Shown: positions 1-5,745 of the stretch, piece after piece
Numbering within the stretch: position 1 is the stretch's first letter
Layout of the letters: the number at the start of each line of letters is the position of its first letter
Assembly: GCA_003105225.1 (NCBI GenBank)
Contig: PQAK01000023.1
Location: forward strand, 1-9,507
From: Deltaproteobacteria bacterium
Lineage (GTDB): Bacteria; Desulfobacterota; Deferrimicrobia; Deferrimicrobiales; Deferrimicrobiaceae
Length of the DNA: 9,507 nt
Reading direction: 5' to 3'
Program-made: the position numbers and the translations under genes
Notes under the pieces: model-generated
What the model was told of the DNA's origin: nothing
What the model saw: only the letters and a program-made list of their open reading frames with translations
The model's database searches: none

Positions 1-434
1 CCCGGCATGTAGTTCAGCCGGAAGAAGTTCTTGAACTTCTTCGCGGAGAGCTTGGTGTCCACCGCCCCGGTCGTCATGTACGGCGTGTCGTACCGCTCCG
101 CCGCTTCCGAGGCAGGCCCCACGAGGTTGGAGCCGAACCCCCCGGTGATGGCATGCACCTTCTCCATCCCGGCAAGCTTCTCCACCGCGGCCACGGCCTT
201 CTGCGGATTGCTCTCGTCGTCGTAGATCAAAAGGTCCACCTTGATCTTGTGGCTCTTCTCGAACTCCTCCGCGGCCAGACGGATCCCTTTCATTTTTTCC
301 ATCCCGCTCTTGGCCAGGCTCCCCGTCTGGGGCTCGTGGACCCCCAGACGGATGGCAGGCGCCGCAGAAGCGCTCCCGCACGCCATTCCCGCAACCACCG
401 CGCAAAGCGCGGTCCTCACCAGCTTCCGGATCAT
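1..434 (-). CDS. livK: LivK-type ABC transporter substrate-binding protein, N-terminal part (cut by the window edge)
   Basis: This is a periplasmic binding protein of the branched-chain amino acid (Peripla_BP_6) type. It would capture a ligand and deliver it to a LivHM-LivGF transporter. About 144 residues are visible and the C-terminal part lies beyond position 1. Residues 1-24 form a signal peptide: basic start MIRKLVR, hydrophobic core, and an ASA|AP site for signal peptidase I. A Cys at 19 lies in GMAC, which is a poor lipobox. The mature protein begins with a beta strand (AIRLGVHEPQTG), followed by the family pattern YDDESNP, KAVAAVEKL and AITGGFGSN. The start is uncertain. ATG at 434 has a GGAGG only 1 nt away, while an in-frame ATG at 455 would add seven residues (MSGKGGG) with only a weak ribosome site. 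Forty-eight nt separate it from the hydratase gene, so it is probably the next gene of the same operon. The ligand cannot be read from this part; family members also bind aromatic and other carboxylates. Confidence 0.85.
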   Translation of the reverse strand, partial: MIRKLVRTALCAVVAGMACGSASAAPAIRLGVHEPQTGSLAKSGMEKMKGIRLAAEEFEKSHKIKVDLLIYDDESNPQKAVAAVEKLAGMEKVHAITGGFGSNLVGPASEAAERYDTPYMTTGAVDTKLSAKKFKNFFRLNYMP

Positions 435-482
435 TCCTCCCCCCTTTCCGGACATCGTCCCGGTTCCATAGGCACTTCCCCG

Positions 483-1271
483 TTACTCTCCCGTGAATAC
501 GGGCTTGCGCTTCTCGAGGAAGGCGGTCAGCCCTTCCTCCTTGTCCTTCGTCCCCATCGCGACCGCGGCCAGCCGGTTCTCGTACCGCAACCCTTCCTCC
601 AGCGTCATCCCGAACCCGGTGAGGATCGCATCCTTCGCCAGCCGGACCGCCACAGGCCCCTTCGAGGCGATCGTCTCCGCAAGGGCGACCGCCTCGTCGA
701 GGAGGCGATCCGGCGGCACGACCTTCGACACGATCCCGAACTCCAGCGCCTCCTTCGCCGAGAGGAGCCTCGCGGAAAGGACCATCTCGAGCGCCCGGCC
801 CACTCCGATCAGCCGCGGGAGGCGTTGGGTGCCTCCGAGGGCGGGGAAGATCCCCAGGTTGACCTCCGGCAGGCCGACGGAAGCGTTCTCCGACGCGATC
901 CGGACCGGGCAGGCCAGCGCCACCTCGAAGCCGCCTCCGAAGGCATATCCGTTGATCGCTGCGACAATGGGCTTGGGGCACCGCTCCAGGACGAAATCGA
1001 TCCGGTCGCCCTGGAACATCTCGAGCATCCTCCGGGGGGTCCGCAGGAGCAGCGCGCGGATGTCCGCCCCGGCGCTGAACGCCCTGGTCCCCTCGCCGGT
1101 CAGCACGATCGCCCGGACGGACGGGTCGGACCCGGCCGCGCGGACTTCCGCGGAAAGGGCGTCCCGCAGTTCGTCGTTGAGCGCGTTGCGGACTTCCGGG
1201 CGGTTGAGCTTCAGGATCCGGACAGCCCCCCGGTCTTCCTTCAGGAGAAATTCCGCGCCCTGCGCGCTCAT
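483..1271 (-). CDS. Enoyl-CoA hydratase / crotonase family protein
   Basis: A 262-residue crotonase-fold enzyme, the usual length for the family. It should add water to trans-2-enoyl-CoA to give 3-hydroxyacyl-CoA, the second step of beta-oxidation, in the cytoplasm. The oxyanion-hole segments are FSAGADIRAL (65-74) and FGGGFE (111-116). Both catalytic glutamates of true hydratases are present at E116 (GGGFEVAL) and E136 (GLPEVNLG), twenty residues apart as in rat mitochondrial hydratase (E144/E164). GIFPALGGTQRLPR (140-153) follows. The pair of Glu argues for hydratase activity rather than isomerase or dehalogenase activity, but chain-length preference cannot be read. Its ATG overlaps the TGA of the preceding dehydrogenase-like gene as ATGA (1268-1271), and a GAGGGG lies about 9 nt upstream, which indicates translational coupling. 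It stands next to a 3-hydroxyacyl-CoA dehydrogenase, which would use its product. Confidence 0.93.
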   Translation of the reverse strand: MSAQGAEFLLKEDRGAVRILKLNRPEVRNALNDELRDALSAEVRAAGSDPSVRAIVLTGEGTRAFSAGADIRALLLRTPRRMLEMFQGDRIDFVLERCPKPIVAAINGYAFGGGFEVALACPVRIASENASVGLPEVNLGIFPALGGTQRLPRLIGVGRALEMVLSARLLSAKEALEFGIVSKVVPPDRLLDEAVALAETIASKGPVAVRLAKDAILTGFGMTLEEGLRYENRLAAVAMGTKDKEEGLTAFLEKRKPVFTGE

Positions 1272-2029
1272 CGGCTCGCCCCCTCGCCGTTATGGGAATA
1301 GAATCCCCGTCCGGCCCGTTTCCCCGTAAAGCCCGCGGCCACCATCTTGCGGAGGAGAGGACAGGGCCGGTACCGGTCGTCGCCGTACTCCTCGTGCAGT
1401 CCTTTCAGCCCGTTGTAGACCCGGTCGAGCCCGATCGAGTCCGCCCATTCCAGCGGGCCCATCGGGTAGTTCGTTCCCAATTTCATCGCCAGGTCGATGT
1501 CCTCCCGGCTGGCGATCCCTTCCCAGAGGGCGAACGCGGCCTCGTTGATGATCATGAAGAGCACCCTCCGGAACACCAGGCCGGAGAAGTCCTTGACCCG
1601 CTCGGTCTCGCACCCTTTCTCCTTGAAGAACCCCTCGACCGCATCGGCGGCTGCCGCCGTCGTGCGCAGCCCCGGCGCGATCTCGACAAGGCTTCCCGGA
1701 GACAGCATCGGGTCGAGGAAGCCGAAGCCCACCACCTGCTCCGGGTACCGGTAGGCCATGGCGAGCTCCGACACCGACAGGTGCGGGGCGTACAGGGCGA
1801 CCACCGCCTTTTTGGAGGCGTTGCGGCCCAGCGCCGATAGCCACGATTGCTGCTCCCGCGCCCCGGCATCCGCCATCAGGAAGACGATCCCCGCCTGCGG
1901 GTCGAGGAAGCCCGATGACGCCACCTGCGCCGGATCCCAGGTCGATGCCCCTTCCTTTCCGACGAAAGCCTCGAACCCTTCCGGAGCCCCCGGGCCCGGA
2001 ACCAGCGCGACCTTGAGCGCAATGTTCAT
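1268..2029 (-). CDS. Degenerate 3-hydroxyacyl-CoA dehydrogenase paralogue, probably without catalytic activity
   Basis: A 253-residue protein whose second half is a clear 3HCDH C-terminal domain (about 148-245: REDIDLAMKLGTNYPMGPLEW, then AAGFTGKRAGRGFYS), closely parallel to the next gene upstream. The N-terminal half keeps the same strand order but is shorter. The dinucleotide loop reads GPGAPE (12-17) instead of GxGxxG. The NTSS segment has become YAPHL (80-84). The catalytic-His motif HFFNP has become GFLDP (103-107). The Asn of FIVNR has become Arg (154). Only the Glu partner (E116, in LVEI) remains. It is therefore unlikely to act as a dehydrogenase on its own. It may be a structural or regulatory partner of the intact enzyme, or may bind acyl-CoA. 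The start is set by GGAGGG 6 nt before ATG 2029 and by an ATGA overlap with the upstream gene. The open frame reaches back to 2494, but that part runs through the neighbour in another frame and is rejected. Confidence 0.88.
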   Translation of the reverse strand: MNIALKVALVPGPGAPEGFEAFVGKEGASTWDPAQVASSGFLDPQAGIVFLMADAGAREQQSWLSALGRNASKKAVVALYAPHLSVSELAMAYRYPEQVVGFGFLDPMLSPGSLVEIAPGLRTTAAAADAVEGFFKEKGCETERVKDFSGLVFRRVLFMIINEAAFALWEGIASREDIDLAMKLGTNYPMGPLEWADSIGLDRVYNGLKGLHEEYGDDRYRPCPLLRKMVAAGFTGKRAGRGFYSHNGEGASR

Positions 2030-2895
2030 TTCTTTCCCTCCGTCCCGTAGGAATAGATTCCGCGGCCGGTCTTGCGTCCCAGCCTCCCGGCGTTCACCAG
2101 CTCCTGCTGGAGGACCTGCGGGCGGAAGCGGGGCTCCTCGAAGAATGCGTCGTAGATGCTCCGGGTAACGGCAAAATTGACGTCGATGCCCACCATGTCC
2201 ATCAGTTCGAACGGTCCCATCTTGAAGTTCCCGCCCAGTCGCAGGATCCGGTCCACCTGCTCGGGCCGGGCGATCCCCTCCGTGACGATCTTGAGCGATT
2301 CGACGGCGAAGGAACGGGCGATCCGGTTGACGATGAAGCCCGGCGTGTCCTTGACGAGCACGGGGAACTTCTGGATCGACTGCACGAACTCGAACGCTTT
2401 CGCGATCGCGGCCTCCTCCGTCCAGCAGGTCCGCACGACCTCCACCAGGGGCATCACGGTGGCGGGATTGAAGAAGTGCAGCCCCAGGACGCATCCGGGA
2501 TTCCGCATCCCCGCGGCCATCGCGGTGACGCCGAGGGACGAGGTGTTCGTGCAGAGCATCGCCTCCGCCCTTGCGGTCTTCTCCAGGTCGGCAAACAGCC
2601 TCTTCTTCGTTTCGAGGTCCTCGACGATCGCCTCGATCACCCAGTCGGCCGAGGCGGCGGCGGAGAGATCCTCCTCGATCGCGATGCGGCCGAGAGCGCC
2701 CTGCATGTCGGCCGCGGAGATCTTCCCCTTCTTCACGCGGTCCGCCAGGAACCTTTCGATCCGCTCCCGGATCCGCGGGATCGCGGCCGGCAGGTCGACG
2801 ACGGTCGTCCTGTACCCGGAAAGGACGCAGACCAGGGCGATTCCCTGCCCCATCGTCCCTCCGCCGATCACCATCACGTGTTTCCCGTTCTCCAT
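2026..2895 (-). CDS. hbd: 3-hydroxyacyl-CoA dehydrogenase (3-hydroxybutyryl-CoA dehydrogenase type)
   Basis: A 289-residue NAD-dependent dehydrogenase that oxidises (S)-3-hydroxyacyl-CoA to 3-ketoacyl-CoA, the third beta-oxidation step. The N-terminal Rossmann domain has VIGGGTMGQGIA (9-20) with the full GxGxxG. D34 at the end of the second strand fits NAD preference. The active-site set is complete: S119 in NTSSL, H140 in LHFFNP, N143, E152 in LVEVV, and N190 in FIVNR. The Ser-His (21) and His-Glu (12) spacings match the human enzyme. The C-terminal domain (about 183-285) carries GNFKMGPFELMDMVG and ends GRKTGRGIYSY. The length is that of single-function bacterial Hbd/PaaH proteins. ATG 2895 is chosen because it is preceded by AGGAGAAGG and begins the family's first strand; a longer open frame to 2997 runs into livF. 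It lies 10 nt after livF and overlaps its paralogue by ATGA (2026-2029). Chain length of the substrate is not evident. Confidence 0.95.
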   Translation of the reverse strand: MENGKHVMVIGGGTMGQGIALVCVLSGYRTTVVDLPAAIPRIRERIERFLADRVKKGKISAADMQGALGRIAIEEDLSAAASADWVIEAIVEDLETKKRLFADLEKTARAEAMLCTNTSSLGVTAMAAGMRNPGCVLGLHFFNPATVMPLVEVVRTCWTEEAAIAKAFEFVQSIQKFPVLVKDTPGFIVNRIARSFAVESLKIVTEGIARPEQVDRILRLGGNFKMGPFELMDMVGIDVNFAVTRSIYDAFFEEPRFRPQVLQQELVNAGRLGRKTGRGIYSYGTEGKK

Positions 2896-2905
2896 CGACC
2901 TTCTC

Positions 2906-3610
2906 CTATAGGCCCAGGTAGGCCTGCTTGATGTGGGGGTTCTCGATGAGCGCGGAAACCTCCCCCTCGAGGGCGATCGCGCCGGTCTCCAGGACATATC
3001 CGTACTTCGCCGCCCCCAGCGCGACCTGCGTGTTCTGCTCCACGAGGAGCACCGTGGTCCCCGCCGCGACGATCTTCCGGATCGCCTCGAACATCTCCTT
3101 GACGACCAGCGGCGCCAGCCCCAGCGAAGGCTCGTCCATCAGCAGGAGCTTCGGGGTCGCCATGAGCCCCCGGCCGATCGCCACCATCTGCTGCTCTCCC
3201 CCGGAGAGCGTCCCGCACAGCTGCTCCTTGCGCGAGGCCAGGTGCGGAAAGAGGGAGAACACCCATTCCATCCTCCCGGCCGCTGCGTCCCGTTCGGCGG
3301 CGGCATAGGCTCCAAGCTCCAGGTTTTCCCGAACGGACAGGGACGGCCACAGCCTTCGCCCCTCCGGGATCATCGTGATCCCCCGCCGGACGATGTCGTG
3401 GGTCTTTTTCCGCTGGATCTCCTCCCCGCGAAACAGGACGCGGCCCGCCGACGGCGTGACCAATCCCGTGATCGACCGGAGCAGGGTCGTCTTCCCCGCG
3501 CCGTTCGGTCCCAGGATGCAGGTCATTTCCCCCTCCCCGGCACGGAAGGAGATCCCCTCGAGGACGTGTGCCTCGCCGTATCCCGCGGTCAGACCCTCCA
3601 CGCTAAGCAT
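2906..3610 (-). CDS. livF: LivF-type ATP-binding protein of a branched-chain-type ABC transporter
   Basis: A 234-residue cytoplasmic ATPase, the usual LivF length. It would pair with LivG to power import through LivH/LivM permeases. Visible motifs are Walker A GPNGAGKT (34-41), Q-loop region IPEGRRLWPSLSV (81-93), signature LSGGE (135-139), Walker B LLLMDE (155-160), D-loop SLGLAP, and the LivF-typical switch LVEQN (189-193), which has Gln in place of His. The protein ends with HIKQAYLGL, a common LivF tail. Its ATG overlaps the last 8 nt of livG (3603-3610), and GGGGGA precedes the start by 8 nt. No permease gene is in the window. The ATPases are followed directly by beta-oxidation genes rather than by livM/livH. 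The binding-protein gene at the far end of the same operon suggests that they serve one transporter. Confidence 0.95.
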   Translation of the reverse strand: MLSVEGLTAGYGEAHVLEGISFRAGEGEMTCILGPNGAGKTTLLRSITGLVTPSAGRVLFRGEEIQRKKTHDIVRRGITMIPEGRRLWPSLSVRENLELGAYAAAERDAAAGRMEWVFSLFPHLASRKEQLCGTLSGGEQQMVAIGRGLMATPKLLLMDEPSLGLAPLVVKEMFEAIRKIVAAGTTVLLVEQNTQVALGAAKYGYVLETGAIALEGEVSALIENPHIKQAYLGL

Positions 3611-4352
3611 CGGAGCGTTCCCCCAGATAGGCGGTGACGACGTCGGGATTTTCCACCGCCGCCTCCGGGGTTCCGTCGAAGATGAGCCGCCCGAAATTGA
3701 GCACCAGGATCCGGTGCGAGATCCCCATGATGGCGCGCATGTTGTGCTCGATCATCAGGATGGTGATTCCCCGCGAGGCGTTGAGCGACCGCAGGAAGGG
3801 GATGGCCTCCTGGACCTCGTGCGGATTCAGGCCTGCCAGGACCTCGTCGAGGAGAAGGAGGTCCGGACGGGTGGCGAGCGTCCTTGCGACCTCCAGGCGC
3901 TTTCTCCGGGGCAGGCTCAGGGAGCGCGCGGGCTGGTCGGCCGCCTCGGCCAGGCCGGTGGCGTCGAGGATCTCCGCCACCTCCCGCCGGACCTGCGACG
4001 ACGGGCGTCGCCCTTTCTTCCCGAAGACCGCGGCCGCCTTGACGTTCTCGAATACGGTCATCTCGGGGAAGGGGCGCACTACCTGGAAAGTCCTGGCGAT
4101 TCCCATGTGGCAGAGGCGGTCCGGGCGCAGCCCCGCAGTGGATTTCCCCCGAAAGCGGATCTCCCCGCCGGTAGGCGACAGGTAGCCGCCGAGAAGGGCG
4201 AAGAGGGTCGTCTTCCCCGCCCCGTTGGGGCCGATGAGCCCGACGATGTCTCCCGGATCCACCCGGAACGAAACCGACGATACGGCGCGCAAGCCCCCGA
4301 AGTCCTTCGAGAGCTGATGCACATCGAGGAGCGGGGGGGGCGAATCCGTCAA
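3603..4352 (-). CDS. livG: LivG-type ATP-binding protein of a branched-chain-type ABC transporter, TTG start
   Basis: A 249-residue ATPase of LivG type, partner of the following LivF. Walker A is GPNGAGKTT (41-49), Walker B is LLLLDE (165-170), followed by LAGLNPHEV, and the switch His is H203 (IEHNM). ARTFQVVRPFPEMTVFENV (86-104) is a LivG hallmark. The ABC signature is unusual: LSLPRRKRLEVA (145-156), without the Gly of LSGGQ. LivG-like proteins with LPLAGRKRLE-type sequences are known to me, so this is an extension of a divergent subgroup. No ATG begins the conserved part. TTG 4352 is preferred because it overlaps the acyl-CoA dehydrogenase stop (TTGA, 4349-4352) and has GGGAG 8 nt upstream. 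A GTG at codon 11 has no ribosome site. A run of eight C (4333-4340 on the coding strand) sits at codons 5-7. The open frame extends to 4862 but runs through the upstream gene in another frame. Confidence 0.92.
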   Translation of the reverse strand: MTDSPPPLLDVHQLSKDFGGLRAVSSVSFRVDPGDIVGLIGPNGAGKTTLFALLGGYLSPTGGEIRFRGKSTAGLRPDRLCHMGIARTFQVVRPFPEMTVFENVKAAAVFGKKGRRPSSQVRREVAEILDATGLAEAADQPARSLSLPRRKRLEVARTLATRPDLLLLDEVLAGLNPHEVQEAIPFLRSLNASRGITILMIEHNMRAIMGISHRILVLNFGRLIFDGTPEAAVENPDVVTAYLGERSDA

Positions 4353-5488
4353 CGCGTCATCTCCCGCGCGACGATCATCCGGAGAATTTCGGAAGTCCCT
4401 TCGTAAATCCTCAAAAGCCTCAAGTCCCGGTAGAATCGCTCCACGGCCATTCCCTTCATGTAGCCCATCCCACCGTGGATCTGGACGGCGCTGTCCGCGG
4501 CCCTCCCGGCGGCCTCCGTGGCCAGCACTTTCACCATCGCGGCTTCCTTCGTCACCCGCTCCCCCCGGTCGAGCTTCCACGCCGCGTGGTAGACGGCGTT
4601 GCGAACGGCGTAGGCGTCGATCGCCATGTTGACGAGCATCCACTGGATCGCCTGCCGGTTGATGATCGGCTCCCCGAAGGTCACGCGGGTCTTCGCGTAT
4701 TCCATGGAGAGCTCCAGCAGCTTCTCGAGCGCCCCGAGGGCGCAGGCCCCCATCGTGAGGCGGCCCTTGTCGAGCACCTGCATCGCGATCCGGAAGCCTT
4801 CCCCTTCCCGGCCCAGCAGGTTCGCGGCGGGGACCTCGCAATCGTCGAAGATCAGCTCGCACGTGGTGGAGCCGCGGAACCCCATCTTCTTTTCAAGCTT
4901 CCCCACCGAGAATCCGGGCAGGCCCTTGTCCACGAGGAACGCGGAAATCCCTCTTGCCCCTTTCGACCGGTCGGTCAGCGCCATCACGGTGGACACGTCC
5001 GCGATATCCCCGTTGGTGATGAAGTGCTTCGTCCCGTTGAGGAGGTAGGTGTCGCCCTTGCGCACCGCCGTCGTCCGGATCGCCGAGGCGTCCGATCCCG
5101 CGTTGGGCTCGGTGAGGGCGAAGGCGCCGATCATCTCGCCCGAGGCCAGTTTCGGAAGATACTTCCGCTTCTGTTCCTGCGTTCCGGCGATGACGATCCC
5201 CATCGAACCGATCCCGTTGTTCGTCCCGATCCGGGTCCGGAAGCAGGCGTTCGTCCGCGACAGTTCCTCCATCGCTACGCACTGGCCCAGGACGCTCATC
5301 CCGTACCCGCCGGAATCCTGCGGGATCGCGAGGCCGAACAGCCCCAGTTCCTTCATCTTTTCGACGATGTGGCCCGGGATGCGGTCCTCTTCCTCGACCT
5401 GTTCGGAGATCGGTTCCAGCTCCTTCTCCACGAACTTCCTGACCGTCTCCCGGAAGATCAGAAGCTCTTCGGGCAGGGTGAAATCCAC
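4349..5488 (-). CDS. Acyl-CoA dehydrogenase
   Basis: A 379-residue FAD flavoprotein of the soluble homotetrameric acyl-CoA dehydrogenase family. It should desaturate an acyl-CoA at C2-C3 and pass electrons to ETF. The N-terminal helical domain (1-120) is followed by AFALTEPNAGSDA (122-134), the first family signature, then KMGFRGSTTCEL (201-212). The C-terminal signature is QIHGGMGYMKG...ERFYRD (336-355). IYEGTSEI (361-368) holds the likely catalytic base E363, in the position of medium-chain dehydrogenase E376. R84 (FRTR) falls near the Arg that binds the free carboxylate in glutaryl-CoA dehydrogenases, but the rest of that site is not evident and substrate stays open (short or branched chain, glutaryl, other). 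The start is GTG 5488, with GAGGAGG 8 nt upstream. It is the first gene after the sigma-54 promoter and overlaps livG by 4 nt. EtfAB, its probable electron acceptor, is encoded upstream of the regulator. Confidence 0.95.
   Translation of the reverse strand: MDFTLPEELLIFRETVRKFVEKELEPISEQVEEEDRIPGHIVEKMKELGLFGLAIPQDSGGYGMSVLGQCVAMEELSRTNACFRTRIGTNNGIGSMGIVIAGTQEQKRKYLPKLASGEMIGAFALTEPNAGSDASAIRTTAVRKGDTYLLNGTKHFITNGDIADVSTVMALTDRSKGARGISAFLVDKGLPGFSVGKLEKKMGFRGSTTCELIFDDCEVPAANLLGREGEGFRIAMQVLDKGRLTMGACALGALEKLLELSMEYAKTRVTFGEPIINRQAIQWMLVNMAIDAYAVRNAVYHAAWKLDRGERVTKEAAMVKVLATEAAGRAADSAVQIHGGMGYMKGMAVERFYRDLRLLRIYEGTSEILRMIVAREMTR
4361..4365 (-). promoter_or_regulatory. Ribosome binding site deciding the TTG start of livG
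   Basis: GGGAG lies 8 nt before the TTG at 4352, inside the last codons of the acyl-CoA dehydrogenase gene. It supports initiation at TTG over the later in-frame GTG at codon 11, which has no such site. The TTGA arrangement implies that livG translation depends on ribosomes finishing the upstream gene. Confidence 0.6.
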
Positions 5489-5496
5489 GTTCCCGT

Positions 5497-5503
5497 CCTC
5501 CTC
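5497..5503 (-). promoter_or_regulatory. Ribosome binding site for the GTG start of the acyl-CoA dehydrogenase
   Basis: A strong GAGGAGG lies 8 nt before GTG 5488. It fixes the start of the first gene of the sigma-54 operon. The next Met of the protein is at residue 45, so no ATG start would keep the conserved N-terminal helix. Confidence 0.75.
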
Positions 5504-5544
5504 ACGATTTTGGCTATGGGCTGTCGATTAACCTATCTACATAT

Positions 5545-5561
5545 AGCAGGATCCGCGCCAA
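5545..5561 (-). promoter_or_regulatory. Sigma-54 (RpoN) -24/-12 promoter for the acyl-CoA dehydrogenase-liv-hbd operon
   Basis: Read on the minus strand the site is TTGGCGCGGATCCTGCT. Against the known consensus YTGGCACGrNNNTTGCW it differs at only two positions, and the GG (-24) and GC (-12) doublets have the required 10-nt spacing. It predicts a start of transcription near 5534, leaving a leader of about 46 nt that contains the strong ribosome site. The gene immediately upstream encodes a sigma-54 activator, which makes the match far more believable than an isolated hit. Confidence 0.82.
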
Positions 5562-5572
5562 GGATGTTTATA

Positions 5573-5590
5573 TTCAAAAAGGCGTTTGAA
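5573..5590. repeat. Perfect 6-bp inverted repeat upstream of the -24 element
   Basis: TTCAAA and TTTGAA arms flank a 6-nt centre (AAGGCG on the plus strand). It lies 11 bp upstream of the sigma-54 promoter element, centred about 47 bp upstream of the predicted transcription start. The stem is AT-only, with a weak T run on the minus strand, so it is a poor terminator. It could be a protein-binding site or could be chance. Confidence 0.35.
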
Positions 5591-5602
5591 AACAACTTGA
5601 TT
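5590..5602 (-). promoter_or_regulatory. IHF-like site between activator sites and the sigma-54 promoter
   Basis: On the minus strand the sequence AATCAAGTTGTTT matches the IHF consensus WATCAANNNNTTR at every fixed position except the last. It is centred about 62 bp upstream of the predicted transcription start, between the candidate activator sites and the -24/-12 element. That is where IHF usually bends DNA at sigma-54 promoters. The consensus is loose, so the position is the main support. Confidence 0.5.
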
Positions 5603-5632
5603 GGGTGTGAAGACCTAAGGGGAGGAGGGCCG

Positions 5633-5648
5633 CTATGTATCGATATTG
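5633..5648 (-). promoter_or_regulatory. Candidate activator site 1 (GATACA motif, minus orientation)
   Basis: On the minus strand this is CAATATCGATACATAG, which matches the copy at 5711-5726 at 13 of 16 positions. It includes the palindrome TATCGATA (5638-5645). Its centre is about 106 bp upstream of the predicted sigma-54 start, a normal distance for an enhancer site. Confidence 0.45.
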
Positions 5649-5710
5649 CTACACGCCAGGAGGAAACCAACCGGTATTTAATTGATATATAAATTCATTT
5701 CTTTGTGAAT

Positions 5711-5726
5711 CAAAATGGATACATGG
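5711..5726 (+). promoter_or_regulatory. Candidate activator site 2 (GATACA motif)
   Basis: CAAAATGGATACATGG contains the small dyad ATG-GATA-CAT (5715-5724). It agrees with the next copy (5730-5745) at 13 of 16 positions, the two being 19 bp apart, roughly two helical turns. It is centred about 186 bp upstream of the predicted transcription start and just downstream of the activator gene. Confidence 0.5.
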
Positions 5727-5729
5727 TAG

Positions 5730-5745
5730 CAAATTGGATACAATG
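5730..5745 (+). promoter_or_regulatory. Candidate activator site 3 (GATACA motif)
   Basis: CAAATTGGATACAATG contains the dyad ATTG-GATA-CAAT (5733-5744), the most symmetrical of the three copies. It is centred about 205 bp upstream of the predicted start and 25 bp past the stop codon of the activator gene. Together with site 2 it forms a tandem pair, as is common for oligomerising sigma-54 activators. Confidence 0.5.

Noticed and set aside
153..1301. Long plus-strand open frame opposite livK and the enoyl-CoA hydratase gene
   Set aside because: It shadows well-supported minus-strand genes and has a composition typical of antisense frames in GC-rich DNA.
2030..2494. N-terminal extension of the degenerate dehydrogenase frame
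   Set aside because: It lies wholly inside hbd in another frame and reads as Arg/Gly-rich nonsense; the ATG at 2029 has a proper ribosome site and begins the recognisable fold.
2896..2997. N-terminal extension of the Hbd frame
   Set aside because: It overlaps the end of livF and precedes the normal Rossmann start; ATG 2895 has AGGAGAAGG upstream.
4353..4862. N-terminal extension of the livG frame
   Set aside because: It runs inside the acyl-CoA dehydrogenase gene in another frame with shadow-like composition; the TTG start with the TTGA overlap explains livG better.
5573..5590. Inverted repeat considered as a terminator of the etfBA-activator operon
   Set aside because: The stem is only A/T pairs plus one C/G, and the T run falls in the loop rather than after the stem, so it does not look intrinsic; no other convincing terminator was found after 5770.
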